NCBI RefSeq assembly: GCF_000813005.1
Contig: NZ_JSYP01000011.1
Span: 248,001 to 312,000 of the forward strand
Length of the DNA stretch: 64,000 bases
From: Flavobacterium sp. KMS
GTDB lineage: Bacteria > Bacteroidota > Bacteroidia > Flavobacteriales > Flavobacteriaceae
Reading direction: 5' to 3'
Of this stretch, positions 51,932 through 61,989 are shown one piece after another; position 1 is the first letter of the stretch, and every line of letters starts with the position of its first letter. The position numbers were made by a program, and so were the translations under genes. The notes beneath the pieces are model-generated. The model was given only the letters and a program-made list of their open reading frames with translations, did no database searches and was not told where the DNA came from.

Positions 51932-52345
51932 TTATTTTTTTAATAAATCTCTAATTTGTGTAAGTAATTCTTCTTGAGTTGGTCCAGCTGGTGCAGCAGG
52001 AGCAACATCTTTTTTCTTTGCTTTTTCTGCAGCTCTTAAAACTATAAAAACAAAAAATGATATAATTACAAAATTAATTATTGCTTGAACCAGATTTCCG
52101 TAAGTAATTACAGCAGCACCAGCGGTTTTAGCAGCAGCTAAAGTTGTATATGAATTTCCATCCAGAGTAATAAATTTTTGAGTAAAATCTATCCCACCAG
52201 TAAGTAGACCAACAATTGGCATAATAATATCATCTACAGCAGAACCAACAATTTTTCCAAATGCACCACCAATAACTACAGCAGTAGCTAAACTCAGTAC
52301 ATCACCTTTCAATAAAGAAGCTTTAAAATCTGCAAAAAATCCCAT
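51932..52345 (-). CDS. mscL: Large-conductance mechanosensitive channel
   Basis: This 137-residue inner-membrane channel releases solutes on hypo-osmotic shock. The first pore helix and its Gly-rich face are seen in [20 protein letters not shown] at about 23-42. The second helix is at about 88-108, and the C-terminal helical bundle ends in [11 protein letters not shown]. The length is normal. A TATCTTTG element lies upstream at 52382-52389. Confidence 0.95.
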   Translation of the reverse strand: MGFFADFKASLLKGDVLSLATAVVIGGAFGKIVGSAVDDIIMPIVGLLTGGIDFTQKFITLDGNSYTTLAAAKTAGAAVITYGNLVQAIINFVIISFFVFIVLRAAEKAKKKDVAPAAPAGPTQEELLTQIRDLLKK

Positions 52346-52381
52346 ACTCGTTCTTTTTTATTTGTTATTAATTTAAGTATT

Positions 52382-52389
52382 CAAAGATA
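52382..52389 (-). promoter_or_regulatory. Probable -7 element of mscL
   Basis: TATCTTTG on the minus strand lies 36 bases before the mscL ATG. No -33 element is visible. Confidence 0.4.
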
Positions 52390-52420
52390 ATAATAATTCT
52401 ATAAAATAAATAGTACTAAT

Positions 52421-54892
52421 TTACTGACGGAAAAACACACGTTTAACTCGTTGCGAAATACTGGTTAGGATTTCATACGGAATCGTGCGTAATTCTTGTG
52501 CCATTTCTATAACAGTTGGGCTTTCGCCAAAGATAATTACATCATCACCTTCCTTACAGTCAATAGCACTTACATCGACCATAAGCATATCCATGCAAAT
52601 GTTTCCTACTATTCGAGCCTTTTGATTTTTGATAGTTACAAAACCTACTCCGTTACCCCAAAGTCTGGCAATACCATCAGCATAGCCAATTGGTATTGTC
52701 GCGATTCGGGTTTCTTTTTCGGCCATAAAACGACGTCCGTAACCTACGCTGTCATCAGCAGGAATAGTTCTTACTTGCGAAATTATTGATTTTAATGTGC
52801 TTACGTTTTCCAGGTATTTTTGTTCTGCAGGATCATTAGAAACTCCATATAAACCAATCCCTAAACGCACCATATTGTATTGTGCTTGCGGAAAATTACT
52901 AATTCCGGAAGTATTTAGGATATGACGAATTGGGTTAATGTCTAATTCCTTTACTAATTTAGAAGATAGTTTTTCGAATAAATCAATTTGAGAAAGAACA
53001 AAATCAAAATGTTTTTGTTCATCACTTGTTGCCAAATGCGATAAAACACTTTTTACCTCAACGTTTGTATTTCCTTTTAGAGTAGCGATTAATTCATCGA
53101 GGGTATTGTCTTCAAAACCCAATCGATGCATGCCGGTATCTAGTTTTATATGAATCGGAAAATGGTGTAGTTTCTTCTCCTTTGCAATTTTCAAAAAAGC
53201 ATTCAACCCTTTTAAACTATAAATTTCAGGTTCTAATTGATGCTGAATAATAGCCGAAAAAGAGGTTGTTTCGGGATTAAGCACCATAATTGGTAGTTTG
53301 ATACCGCCGTTTTTAAGCGAGATTCCTTCATCGGCGAAAGCCACACCCAAATAATCTACCTTATGATGTTCAAGTAATTTGGCTATTTCTAGTCCGCCAT
53401 TACCATAACTATATGCTTTTACCATCACCATCATTTTGGTGTTTGGATTTATTTTAGATTTAAAGAAATTAAGATTATGACCAATAGCGTTGAGATTAAT
53501 CTCAAGAATCGTTTCATGAGTTTTCTCTTCGAGTAATGCGACAATTTCTTCAAACTGAAACGAACGTGCTCCTTTTATAAGAATGGTTTCATTCTCAAAA
53601 TCCAATGATTCATAATGTGCAATAAATTCGGCTGTATTAGGGAATATAATACAATTGGTAAATTTATCTTTATAAGCCGAAATGGTCGAGCCAATACCAA
53701 TAACACGACTTATTTTATTAGACTCAATAAGTTGAGCCACTTTCGAATATAATTCATCATTAGTAAATCCGCTCTGAAGAATATCCGACAAAATCACGGT
53801 TTTCTTTTTGAATTTATTTTGACTTTCTAAAAAGTCTAATGCAATTTTTAACGATTGAAAATCCGAACTATAACTATCATCGATTATGCTACAGTTGTTG
53901 ATTCCGTTTTTTACTTCCAAACGCATTTCTACGGGATACAATAAATGCATGCGATTCTGGATTGTAGCCGAATCGTATTTTAAATACAACAAAACCATTA
54001 GGCAAGAAATGGCATTTTCTATCGAAGCATCATCCTGAAACGGAATGGTAAATTCGTTTAATTCATCCTTGTATTCATATCGAATTCGTGTATTCTCGTC
54101 ATGAGTTTCTTTTGTAGAAACTAAAACATCGGCATTTTTATCGGTAAAACTCCAAGAAAATAACTTCCTGGAATCCAGTAAATATTCGGCAGCAAATTGA
54201 GTTAAACAAGAATGAACAACCTCAGTTTTCTGATAAATAATTACAGGAGTTTCTTTAAACAAAAGGAGTTTCTCATCTATCTTTTGTACAAGATTTAAGA
54301 AACCTTCATCATGTGCCGAACCTATATTGGTAAGAAGTCCGATAGTAGGTTTGATGATTTTTTCTAGTTTGTCCATTTCAGAAACCGTTGAAATCCCTGC
54401 TTCAAAAATCCCCAGATTGTGTTTCTCATTTATTGCAATAACCGAAAGCGGAACGCCAACTTGTGAGTTGTAACTTTTAGGACTTCTTATAATATTGTGG
54501 TCAGGACTTAGCAAGAAATTAAGCCATTCCTTTACTATCGTTTTACCGTTACTTCCGGTCAATCCGATAATAGGGAAATGGAAAAGGCTACGATAATAAC
54601 CTGCAACTGCCTGCAAAGCCGACAATGAATTTTCGACAACTATATAATTGGCTCTTTGTGTATAGTTTTCGGGAATTTGTGTTACTACAAAATTATGAAC
54701 GCCTTTCTCTATTAAGTCAGGAATGTAATCGTGAGCATTATTGTTAGGTCCGCTTAAAGCGAAAAATAAAGTTTTAGGTCCGTTTTGTAAAGAGCGACTA
54801 TCGATAGAAATATGGTCGATATTGATATCTGAATTTCCTCCAATCCATTTGGCATGAAGTATTTGAATTAGACTTTTAAGATTTACAGGCAT
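52421..54892 (-). CDS. Bifunctional MurF ligase / alanine racemase
   Basis: This 823-residue fusion covers two steps of peptidoglycan synthesis. The N-terminal MurF part, about 1-450, has the ATP-binding GLTGSNGKTIVKEW near 105 and joins D-Ala-D-Ala to the UDP-MurNAc-tripeptide. The C-terminal alanine racemase part, about 455-823, has the PLP lysine in MMVMVKAYSYGNGG and the conserved YGRRF and MVRLGIGLYG. This fusion is a known arrangement in Bacteroidota and couples D-Ala supply to its use. Confidence 0.93.
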   Translation of the reverse strand: MPVNLKSLIQILHAKWIGGNSDINIDHISIDSRSLQNGPKTLFFALSGPNNNAHDYIPDLIEKGVHNFVVTQIPENYTQRANYIVVENSLSALQAVAGYYRSLFHFPIIGLTGSNGKTIVKEWLNFLLSPDHNIIRSPKSYNSQVGVPLSVIAINEKHNLGIFEAGISTVSEMDKLEKIIKPTIGLLTNIGSAHDEGFLNLVQKIDEKLLLFKETPVIIYQKTEVVHSCLTQFAAEYLLDSRKLFSWSFTDKNADVLVSTKETHDENTRIRYEYKDELNEFTIPFQDDASIENAISCLMVLLYLKYDSATIQNRMHLLYPVEMRLEVKNGINNCSIIDDSYSSDFQSLKIALDFLESQNKFKKKTVILSDILQSGFTNDELYSKVAQLIESNKISRVIGIGSTISAYKDKFTNCIIFPNTAEFIAHYESLDFENETILIKGARSFQFEEIVALLEEKTHETILEINLNAIGHNLNFFKSKINPNTKMMVMVKAYSYGNGGLEIAKLLEHHKVDYLGVAFADEGISLKNGGIKLPIMVLNPETTSFSAIIQHQLEPEIYSLKGLNAFLKIAKEKKLHHFPIHIKLDTGMHRLGFEDNTLDELIATLKGNTNVEVKSVLSHLATSDEQKHFDFVLSQIDLFEKLSSKLVKELDINPIRHILNTSGISNFPQAQYNMVRLGIGLYGVSNDPAEQKYLENVSTLKSIISQVRTIPADDSVGYGRRFMAEKETRIATIPIGYADGIARLWGNGVGFVTIKNQKARIVGNICMDMLMVDVSAIDCKEGDDVIIFGESPTVIEMAQELRTIPYEILTSISQRVKRVFFRQ

Positions 54893-55243
54893 TATATTGT
54901 GAGGTATTTTATGTTGGATGTTTATTGTGATGAGTTAGAAAAACATATTGTTGTTTGAAACATTAAAGGTAAAAAAGAGTTTTTAATATTTTCTTAAAAA
55001 TAAATTTATTCAGGTTATAAAGTTTGTCTATAATGGAACGCGGATTAAACGGATTTACAAAGTAAAGACGCCGATAAAAACGGATTTTTTAAAACAATTG
55101 AAAAAAATCTGTTTTAATCCGTGTTTTCGCCTTAGCGAATCCGCGTCATCCGCGTTCCCTTTTTAGTTGCTGTTAAAATTTTGAGCATTTTATACAAAGT
55201 CATATATTTTTTTATATTTGTTCAAGACAATAAATCCAAGCCG
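54893..55243. repeat. Spacer with a palindromic dispersed repeat
   Basis: Between 55030 and 55160 GGAACGCGGATTAAACGG and CCGCGTCATCCGCGTTCC face each other around an AAACGGATTTTTTAA / AAAAAAATCTGTTTTAAT centre. The right part (GTTTTCGCCTTAGCGAATCC) matches the 29314-29840 family. No gene is seen. Confidence 0.7.
55213..55220 (+). promoter_or_regulatory. Probable -7 element of the membrane-protein gene at 55244
   Basis: TATATTTG lies 23 bases before the TTG at 55244. It favours that start over an upstream TTG at 55181, which would lie before the promoter. Confidence 0.5.
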
Positions 55244-55852
55244 TTGAAAAAGATTCTTCCGATATTTTCTTATGTATTTCATCCATTATTTATTTCGATA
55301 TATGCGAGTATGTTTTACCTTTTCTTTAAAGGAGATATATTTGTAAATGAGGAGAAAATCTTTATTCTTTTTCAGATATTAATTATCACGGTTTTTGTTC
55401 CTATGTTGTTTTTCTTGTTGCTTCGTTCTACAGGAAATGTCGATTCGATTATGATTAATGAAACCTCACAACGTAAGATTCCGTTGGTGCTTCATTGTTT
55501 TTTAATCATTTTGTTAGTAAAACGCAGTGTAGTAATTATGCGTTATCCAGAGTTGCATTTCTTTTTTTTAGGCGCATTATTTAGTACAATAATTGCGTTG
55601 ATTTTATCTTTTTGCAAAATAAAAGCCAGTTTGCACATGATAGCCATTAGCGGATTAACCGTTTTTGCAATTGGTTTGTACCGACACCTTCAAGTGCCAA
55701 ATATGATGTATTGGGTTGCTTTCTTTATTTTAATGAATGGTTTTGTGGCATCATCACGACTGGAAATGAATGCGCATACCAATAAAGAACTTGTTATAGG
55801 ATTACTTATTGGGATAATTCCACAATTGATGTTTGCGTTTTTCTGGTTATAG
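55244..55852 (+). CDS. Integral membrane protein, function unknown
   Basis: This 202-residue protein has about six transmembrane helices. The chosen TTG start at 55244 gives MKKILPIFSYVFHPLFISIY, a sensible first helix just after a promoter element. Arg and His residues are spread along the helix ends (TSQRKIPLVLHCFLIIL, GLYRHLQVPNMMYW). It could be related to phosphatase-type (PAP2-like) membrane proteins, but the PAP2 catalytic motifs are not all visible. Its stop overlaps the convergent PorT-like gene by six bases. Confidence 0.65.
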   Translation: MKKILPIFSYVFHPLFISIYASMFYLFFKGDIFVNEEKIFILFQILIITVFVPMLFFLLLRSTGNVDSIMINETSQRKIPLVLHCFLIILLVKRSVVIMRYPELHFFFLGALFSTIIALILSFCKIKASLHMIAISGLTVFAIGLYRHLQVPNMMYWVAFFILMNGFVASSRLEMNAHTNKELVIGLLIGIIPQLMFAFFWL

Positions 55853-56548
55853 AATATAGAAAATTACACCAATATTCATTGTTCGCATATCGATATCTTC
55901 CGTAGGCGTTTTTGCCGATTTAAATAAAGAGTTTAAACCATAATAAGCATATATATTCCAAGTATTAAAACCAGATGAAATATAAACTCCGTATTGTATT
56001 TTTTCGAAATCTTTATTGTTTTTAATGACCACTTTTTGCTCAGAGTCTTTGTAAACAGAGCGATCGAATAAAAGATAACTAAATTTTACACCACCGTAAA
56101 TTCTCCAAAATTTATAACTCTCAAAAGTAGAAGTTCGCCATCTAAACTCAATCGGTAAATCAATTAAATACTGAGTGAATTTGTTTGTATTAACATCCGA
56201 ATAGTTAACAACATTATAAACAGGAGCGTCGTTTGTACCAGTTATGGCAAGATTTTGAAAGTAATTTTTATAGCTAAATCCTAAACCTGTGGCGATAGAT
56301 ACGTTACGATTTTTATTAATAGGCATATCTCTTAAAAAACCAAAATTAAGTCCTGCCGAAAATTTCTTTTGCGATAATCCTTCTGGAGCATTTGCTAATG
56401 CATTATAGGTAATTGCAAAATAAAACTGATCTTCTCGATACAGAGAATCAATTTTAACTTTTGGAGTTTCTGTAGCAGGAGCTTTCTCTTCCTGAGAAAA
56501 GACATTCAGAAACGATACTAAAAATAAACAACTAAAAAATAATCGCAT
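55847..56548 (-). CDS. PorT-family outer-membrane beta-barrel protein (T9SS-associated)
   Basis: From the ATG at 56548 (MRLFFSCLFLVSFLNVFSQ, a signal peptide) the protein has 233 residues. The barrel strands AGLNFGFLRDMPINKNRNVS, ATGLGFSYKNY, LPIEFRWRTSTFESYKFWRI and GVYISSGFNTWNIYAYYGL match the PorT/SprT family pattern. The protein ends NIGVIFYIL. PorT is an accessory component of the type IX secretion system used by the sorting-domain proteins in this window. Identity as PorT itself versus a paralogue is uncertain. Confidence 0.75.
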   Translation of the reverse strand: MRLFFSCLFLVSFLNVFSQEEKAPATETPKVKIDSLYREDQFYFAITYNALANAPEGLSQKKFSAGLNFGFLRDMPINKNRNVSIATGLGFSYKNYFQNLAITGTNDAPVYNVVNYSDVNTNKFTQYLIDLPIEFRWRTSTFESYKFWRIYGGVKFSYLLFDRSVYKDSEQKVVIKNNKDFEKIQYGVYISSGFNTWNIYAYYGLNSLFKSAKTPTEDIDMRTMNIGVIFYIL

Positions 56549-56629
56549 TTTGGATTTTGGTTTTAATGATTGTTCCAAGAGTATAGGTAGTTTTTGCATT
56601 TTGATATTCACTTTACAAATATAAGATAT

Positions 56630-56960
56630 TGAGTGTATCGGTTGTGGTTTGATTGTGGTTAATTTTAGCCATAGATTTTAGGGATTAAATGGATTTAAAA
56701 AAGTTAGTCACGAATTCACAAATTCTTGTTTCACGCAGATCTAAAAAGATTTGAGCAGATCTGCACAGATTTTTCACTAATTAAATCGGCTTAGATTTGC
56801 CTAAATCTGTAAAATCTGCGTGAAACAATGAAAATAAGCTACGACCCGAGCCTGAAAGTGCGAACAGGCGAAGCAATTTCATCTCGAAATTTCGGAACTG
56901 CGACCTTTGCGGTTAAATAATTCTTCTCATGTAGATTTCATTTCGCTTATATGTTTTTTA
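56630..56960. repeat. Repeat-rich spacer (REP-like AGATTT repeats)
   Basis: The region has AAAGATTTGAGCAGATC and TAAATCGGCTTAGATTTGCC, related to the array at 62298-62745. A 33-base block at 56844-56876 is the exact reverse complement of 40514-40546. GCGGTTAAATAATT follows. No gene is seen in this stretch; the small gene starts at 56975. Confidence 0.7.
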
Positions 56961-56968
56961 TACCTTTG
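56961..56968 (+). promoter_or_regulatory. Possible -7 element of the gene at 56975
   Basis: TACCTTTG ends six bases before the ATG at 56975, so the transcript would have almost no leader. Confidence 0.4.
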
Positions 56969-56974
56969 CAGGGC

Positions 56975-57319
56975 ATGAAAAGAAAACAACTCATAATAAG
57001 TATTTCTTTGACGATGACGGTATTGTTCTCAATGCTGTTTCAGTCATTCCATAGTTATGAGCATATTGTACAAGAGTTTTCAAAAAAACAATGTCATCAC
57101 GAGTATAACGTAACAAATACCGAAATAACGCATCAGCATCATAATTTCGATTATTGCTATGTATGTCATTTTGCGATAAGCAGTTATATTACACCTGAAA
57201 AATTTACTTTTCAGTTGCCTGTTTTTCATGATGAAATCCCTTATTCCTTTACCTTTTCGGAAACAGCAATTTCATTTTCCGGAAGTCTGTACTCGCTCCG
57301 AGGTCCGCCCATAGTTTAG
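56975..57319 (+). CDS. Small His/Cys-rich exported protein, possible metal handling
   Basis: This 114-residue protein starts at the ATG at 56975 (MKRKQLIISISLTMTVLF), which is a signal-anchor-like stretch. The middle is rich in metal-ligand residues: QCHHEYNVTN, then THQHHNFDYCYVCHF. It is followed by 208 bases and a ZnuD-like TonB receptor gene. Small His/Cys-rich proteins of this sort often accompany metal TonB receptors in Bacteroidota, as far as I recall. A role in metal binding is inference. Confidence 0.65.
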   Translation: MKRKQLIISISLTMTVLFSMLFQSFHSYEHIVQEFSKKQCHHEYNVTNTEITHQHHNFDYCYVCHFAISSYITPEKFTFQLPVFHDEIPYSFTFSETAISFSGSLYSLRGPPIV

Positions 57320-57527
57320 ATTTTTAGTATCCGAATAGTTTCGGAATACAACGTTTTACCCTGTTTTGGTTTTCTTTAAAATCAAAAACAATCTTTATTT
57401 ATACAATTCAAAATAGTAAAAATGGTTTACTAATTCTGATAGTTATCGGAGTTATTGAGCGTATTAATACATTGTTTTTTGGATTGTTTTTAAAGGAAGA
57501 AATAATCTAACTATAGCATCATTTTCA

Positions 57528-59735
57528 ATGAAAAAAATAATAATTGCCCTAATTTTAGGGTTTTCGGGCTTGATTAATGCCCAAAATACAGTTTCTGGAA
57601 CCGTAACCGATTTACAAAATCAACCAGTTCCAGGAGTTTCGGTTTATGCTCCCGAATTACATAAAGGAACTACAACTGACGAAAACGGAAAATATACTTT
57701 GAATAATCTTCCGAATGGAGGATTACGTATTGCATTTACGTTTGTAGGTTTTACAACTCAAAATAAAAATATCGAAAAACTATTAAAAGAGAATACACTC
57801 GATATTTTGCTTTCGCAAGCAGCTTTTGAAATGGATGAGGTAATTGTATCAACCGCTTTTAGCAAATTGCAATCGCAAAATGTAATGAAAGTGGAACATG
57901 AAACGATTAAAACATTGCAACAAAAAGGAACTTCGACATTAATAGAAGGATTGGCGACGATTCCTGGAGTTTCTCAAATTTCTACAGGAACTTCTATAGG
58001 GAAACCAGTAATACGAGGATTAAGCGGAAACCGTGTTTTGGTATATTCGCAAGGAGTACGATTAGAAAACCAACAATTTGGTGATGAGCATGGTTTAGGA
58101 TTAAATGATGCAGGAGTAGAAAGTGTTGAGGTTATAAAAGGACCAGCATCTTTATTATATGGTTCAGATGCTTTAGGAGGAGTTTTATATTTTAATCCAG
58201 AAAAATTTGCCGATGCAGGAGATTTTAAGGCTAATTTCAGTCAGAAATATTTCACCAATACACAAGGAAGTAATTCTTCTATCGGATTAAAAACATCTAC
58301 AGAAAATTGGAAATTCTTGGTTCGCGGAAGTTTCAATTCACATTCTGATTACCAAGCAGGAGATAGTGACCGTGTAACAAATACCCGTTATAACGAAACC
58401 GATTTTAAAACCGGAATCGGATATAGTAATTCTAGTTTCTCAAGTGTTTTGCGTTACAATTATAACAAGCTGGATTTAGGTATGCCAGAAGGAGGATTTG
58501 GAGAACAAACAACAAGCAAAAATACAGAGTTTCCTAGACAAGGAGTATTTAATCATTTGTTGAGTTTAAACAATGTTTTCTTTTTTCAGAATTCAAAACT
58601 AGATGTTGATTTAGGTTATATCACAAATGACCGAAGTGAGTTTGAGGATAGTAATGAAGCTTCATTACACATGAAACTGAAAACATTTAATTATAATGCC
58701 AAATATCATTTGCCTAAAATGAGTAAAATCGAAACTATTGTTGGAGTTCAGGGAATGCGCCAAACCAATGCAAATTCTGGAGAAGAATATTTAATTCCAG
58801 ATGCAACAACAAATGATTTTGGTGTTTTTGGAACGGCAAATTATGAGTGGAAAAGCAATGTATTGCAAGCAGGTTTGCGTTTTGATAATCGTAATGTAAC
58901 TTCAATCGCGCACGGAGTTGAGGGAGAAGAAGGATATTTCCAGGCATTAGACAGATCGTTTGATAGTTTTAACGCATCGTTGGGTTATAAAACTAATCTT
59001 GCCGATAACTTGACTATGCGTTTAAATGTTGCTTCGGGATTTAGAGCGCCAAACTTGGCAGAACTAACATCAAACGGAGTTCATGAAGGAACAAACCGTT
59101 ACGAAATAGGAAATAGTGCTTTAAAAACAGAACAAAACGTTCAAACCGATTTAAACTTAGAATATAAAAACAGTCATTTTGAGTTCTTTGTAAATGGGTT
59201 TTATAATCACGTAAACAACTACATTTATACTTCACCTACAGGAGATGTTTTAGACGAGAATGATGTGTTTGCTTATGTTCAGGATAACGCCAAATTATAT
59301 GGTGGAGAAATCGGATTACACTTTCATCCACATCCTTTAGACTGGTTGCATTTTGAAACTAGTTTTGAAACCGTAACAGGTAAAAAACAAAATGGAGATT
59401 ACTTGCCATTAATTCCTGCTAACAACTGGAACAATACGATAAGAACAGAGTTTAAAATTAATAACTGGTTCCAAGACGGATTTGCTACTTTAAATGTAAG
59501 TTCAACTTTTAATCAGGATAATGTAAGTGGTTTCGAAACAGCTTCAAAAGGATATTCGCTACTTAACTTAGGATTTGGAGGAACAGTAAAGTTGGGTAAA
59601 ACGGCTTTTGATGTAAATATAAACGGAAACAACCTATTCGATAAAAAGTACATCGCGCATTTATCCCGATTAAAAACTGATGGAATTCCTAACATAGGAC
59701 GCAACGTAGTTTTAGGAGTAAACTTTAATTTGTAA
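57528..59735 (+). CDS. TonB-dependent receptor, ZnuD-like (probable metal importer)
   Basis: This 735-residue outer-membrane receptor has a signal peptide (MKKIIIALILGFSGLINAQ). A carboxypeptidase-regulatory-like domain covers about 20-100 (SGTVTDLQNQPVPGVSVYAP). The plug covers about 105-225 (VIRGLSGNRVLVYSQGVRLE and SVEVIKGPASLLYGSDALGG). The barrel ends IGRNVVLGVNFNL. C-terminal features (AELTSNGVHEGTNRYEIGN, FHPHPLDWLHFE and NNLFDKKYIAHLSRLK) resemble the ZnuD zinc receptor group. Zinc as substrate is inferred from that likeness and the His/Cys-rich upstream gene. No Zur box was identified. Confidence 0.88.
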   Translation: MKKIIIALILGFSGLINAQNTVSGTVTDLQNQPVPGVSVYAPELHKGTTTDENGKYTLNNLPNGGLRIAFTFVGFTTQNKNIEKLLKENTLDILLSQAAFEMDEVIVSTAFSKLQSQNVMKVEHETIKTLQQKGTSTLIEGLATIPGVSQISTGTSIGKPVIRGLSGNRVLVYSQGVRLENQQFGDEHGLGLNDAGVESVEVIKGPASLLYGSDALGGVLYFNPEKFADAGDFKANFSQKYFTNTQGSNSSIGLKTSTENWKFLVRGSFNSHSDYQAGDSDRVTNTRYNETDFKTGIGYSNSSFSSVLRYNYNKLDLGMPEGGFGEQTTSKNTEFPRQGVFNHLLSLNNVFFFQNSKLDVDLGYITNDRSEFEDSNEASLHMKLKTFNYNAKYHLPKMSKIETIVGVQGMRQTNANSGEEYLIPDATTNDFGVFGTANYEWKSNVLQAGLRFDNRNVTSIAHGVEGEEGYFQALDRSFDSFNASLGYKTNLADNLTMRLNVASGFRAPNLAELTSNGVHEGTNRYEIGNSALKTEQNVQTDLNLEYKNSHFEFFVNGFYNHVNNYIYTSPTGDVLDENDVFAYVQDNAKLYGGEIGLHFHPHPLDWLHFETSFETVTGKKQNGDYLPLIPANNWNNTIRTEFKINNWFQDGFATLNVSSTFNQDNVSGFETASKGYSLLNLGFGGTVKLGKTAFDVNINGNNLFDKKYIAHLSRLKTDGIPNIGRNVVLGVNFNL

Positions 59736-59760
59736 GAGAATAAGTTTTAAAAATATCTCT

Positions 59761-59792
59761 AAAAGCGCCAACGATGTAGTTGGCGCTTTTTA
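59761..59792 (+). terminator. Intrinsic terminator of the TonB receptor gene
   Basis: AAAAGCGCCAAC and GTTGGCGCTTTT form a perfect 12-bp stem around a short loop, followed by TATA. Confidence 0.85.
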
Positions 59793-59816
59793 TAACAATA
59801 CCAATGAAAAAATAAC

Positions 59817-59824
59817 TATTTTTG
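59817..59824 (+). promoter_or_regulatory. Probable -7 element of the prolyl oligopeptidase gene
   Basis: TATTTTTG lies 23 bases before the ATG at 59848. No -33 element is visible. Confidence 0.5.
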
Positions 59825-59847
59825 TTTTAAACAGTAATATTATAACA

Positions 59848-61968
59848 ATGAAAAAAATTAGTATTCTAATGGCTATAACCGCTACAACTGTTGCGTTTGG
59901 ACAAAGTCAAAAATCAAATGCAATAAAGTATCCTGATACTAAAAAAGGAGAAACAGTTGACACCTATTTTGACACTAAAGTAAACGATCCATATCGTTGG
60001 CTTGAAGATGATAAATCTGCTGAAACTGCTGCTTGGGTAAAAGCAGAAAACAAAGTTACGTATGCCTATTTAGACCAAATTCCTTTTCGTGATGAGTTGA
60101 AAAAACGCATGGAGAAATTATGGAACTATGAAAAAATTGGAGCTCCTTTTGTAAAAGGAAAATCAACATATTATTCTAAAAACAACGGATTGCAAAATCA
60201 ATCTGTAATTTATAAAAAAGGAGTAAACGGAAAAGATGAAGTTTTTCTTGACCCAAATACATTTTCAAAAGACGGAACAACATCTTTAGGAGGATTAGAT
60301 TTTAGTAAAGACGGTTCTCTTGCTGCTTATTCTATTTCTGAAGGAGGAAGCGATTGGAGAAAAGTAATTATCATAGATGCTCAAACTCGCAAAGTATTAG
60401 AAGATACATTGGTAGATGTAAAATTTAGCGGAATTTCCTGGAAAGGAAAAGAAGGATTTTATTATTCTAGTTATGAGAAACCAAAAGGAAGCGAATTATC
60501 TGCTAAAACAGATCAGCATAAATTGTATTTCCATAAGTTAGGAACTCCACAAAAAGACGATAAAGTTGTTTTTGGAGTTGATCAAAAAAGAAGATATGTT
60601 GGAGGTTCAGTAACCGATGATATGAAATATTTGGTGATTACAGCAGCAAACTCAACTTACGGAAATGAGTTATATATTAAAGATTTATCTAAAGAAAATA
60701 GTCCAATTATAACTATCGTAGATAACTTTAATAGCGATAATAATGTTATCGAAAACGAAGGAACTAAATTATTTATTGAAACTGATTTAAATGCGCCAAA
60801 CAAACGTATTGTAACAGTTGATGTAAGTAATCCGAAACCAGAAAACTGGAAAAATTTCATCGCTGAAACAGAGAATGTACTTTCGCCATCAACAGGAGGA
60901 GGATATTTCTTTGCAAATTACATGAAAGATGCCGTTTCTGCAGTAAAACAATATGATTATACAGGAAAATTAGTTCGCGAAATAAAACTTCCAGCGTTAG
61001 GAACAGCAGGTGGATTTAGCGGAGAAAAAGCAGATAAAGTAGTGTATTACTCATTTACAAATTACACAACTCCAGGAACTATTTACTCATTTGATGTTAA
61101 ATCTGGAAAATCAGAAATTTATCAGCAACCTAAAGTTGATTTCAAAAGTGCCGATTACGAATCAAAACAAGTATTCTATACTTCAAAAGATGGAACAAAA
61201 GTACCGATGATGATCACTTATAAAAAAGGATTAAAATTAGACGGTAAAAACCCAACTATTTTATATGGTTACGGAGGATTTAATGCAAGCTTAACACCAT
61301 CATTTAGTATTGCAAATGCAGTTTGGATGGAAAATGGTGGAGTATTTGCAGTTCCAAATCTTCGTGGAGGAGGAGAGTACGGTAAAAAATGGCATGATGC
61401 AGGAACAAAAATGCAAAAACAAAATGTATTTGATGATTTCATTGCAGCAGCCGAATATCTTATTGCTCAAAAATACACATCTTCAGATTTCTTAGCAATT
61501 CGCGGAGGATCAAATGGAGGATTATTAGTTGGAGCAACAATGACACAACGTCCAGAATTAATGAAAGTAGCTTTGCCAGCAGTAGGAGTTATGGATATGT
61601 TGCGTTACCATACATTTACAGCAGGAGCAGGTTGGGCATATGATTACGGAACAGCTCAGGATAGCAAAGAAATGTTTGAATACATCAAAGGATATTCACC
61701 AGCTCATAATGTAAAAAATGGAGTTCATTACCCAGCAACTATGGTAACTACAGGAGATCATGATGATAGAGTAGTACCAGCACATAGTTTTAAATTTGCA
61801 GCCGAATTACAAGAAAAACAAACAGGAGACAATCCAGTTTTAATTCGTATCGATGTAAAAGCAGGACATGGAGCAGGAAAATCTGTAGCAGCTACAATTC
61901 AGGAAAATGTCGATATTCAGGCATTTACATTGTACAATATGGGTTTTAAAGCATTGCCAAAAAAGTAA
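59848..61968 (+). CDS. Prolyl oligopeptidase (S9A serine peptidase), exported
   Basis: This 706-residue enzyme cleaves after proline in short peptides. A signal peptide (MKKISILMAITATTVAFGQ) places it in the periplasm. A seven-bladed beta-propeller covers about 95-430. The alpha/beta hydrolase part carries the triad Ser555 (RGGSNGGLL), Asp640 (HDDRVV) and His674 (AGHGAGKS). PDTKKGETVDTYF and PYRWLEDD near the start are typical of the family. The length matches known prolyl oligopeptidases. It has its own promoter and terminator. Confidence 0.95.
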   Translation: MKKISILMAITATTVAFGQSQKSNAIKYPDTKKGETVDTYFDTKVNDPYRWLEDDKSAETAAWVKAENKVTYAYLDQIPFRDELKKRMEKLWNYEKIGAPFVKGKSTYYSKNNGLQNQSVIYKKGVNGKDEVFLDPNTFSKDGTTSLGGLDFSKDGSLAAYSISEGGSDWRKVIIIDAQTRKVLEDTLVDVKFSGISWKGKEGFYYSSYEKPKGSELSAKTDQHKLYFHKLGTPQKDDKVVFGVDQKRRYVGGSVTDDMKYLVITAANSTYGNELYIKDLSKENSPIITIVDNFNSDNNVIENEGTKLFIETDLNAPNKRIVTVDVSNPKPENWKNFIAETENVLSPSTGGGYFFANYMKDAVSAVKQYDYTGKLVREIKLPALGTAGGFSGEKADKVVYYSFTNYTTPGTIYSFDVKSGKSEIYQQPKVDFKSADYESKQVFYTSKDGTKVPMMITYKKGLKLDGKNPTILYGYGGFNASLTPSFSIANAVWMENGGVFAVPNLRGGGEYGKKWHDAGTKMQKQNVFDDFIAAAEYLIAQKYTSSDFLAIRGGSNGGLLVGATMTQRPELMKVALPAVGVMDMLRYHTFTAGAGWAYDYGTAQDSKEMFEYIKGYSPAHNVKNGVHYPATMVTTGDHDDRVVPAHSFKFAAELQEKQTGDNPVLIRIDVKAGHGAGKSVAATIQENVDIQAFTLYNMGFKALPKK

Positions 61969-61989
61969 TACTTAAGAATTAAAATATTT

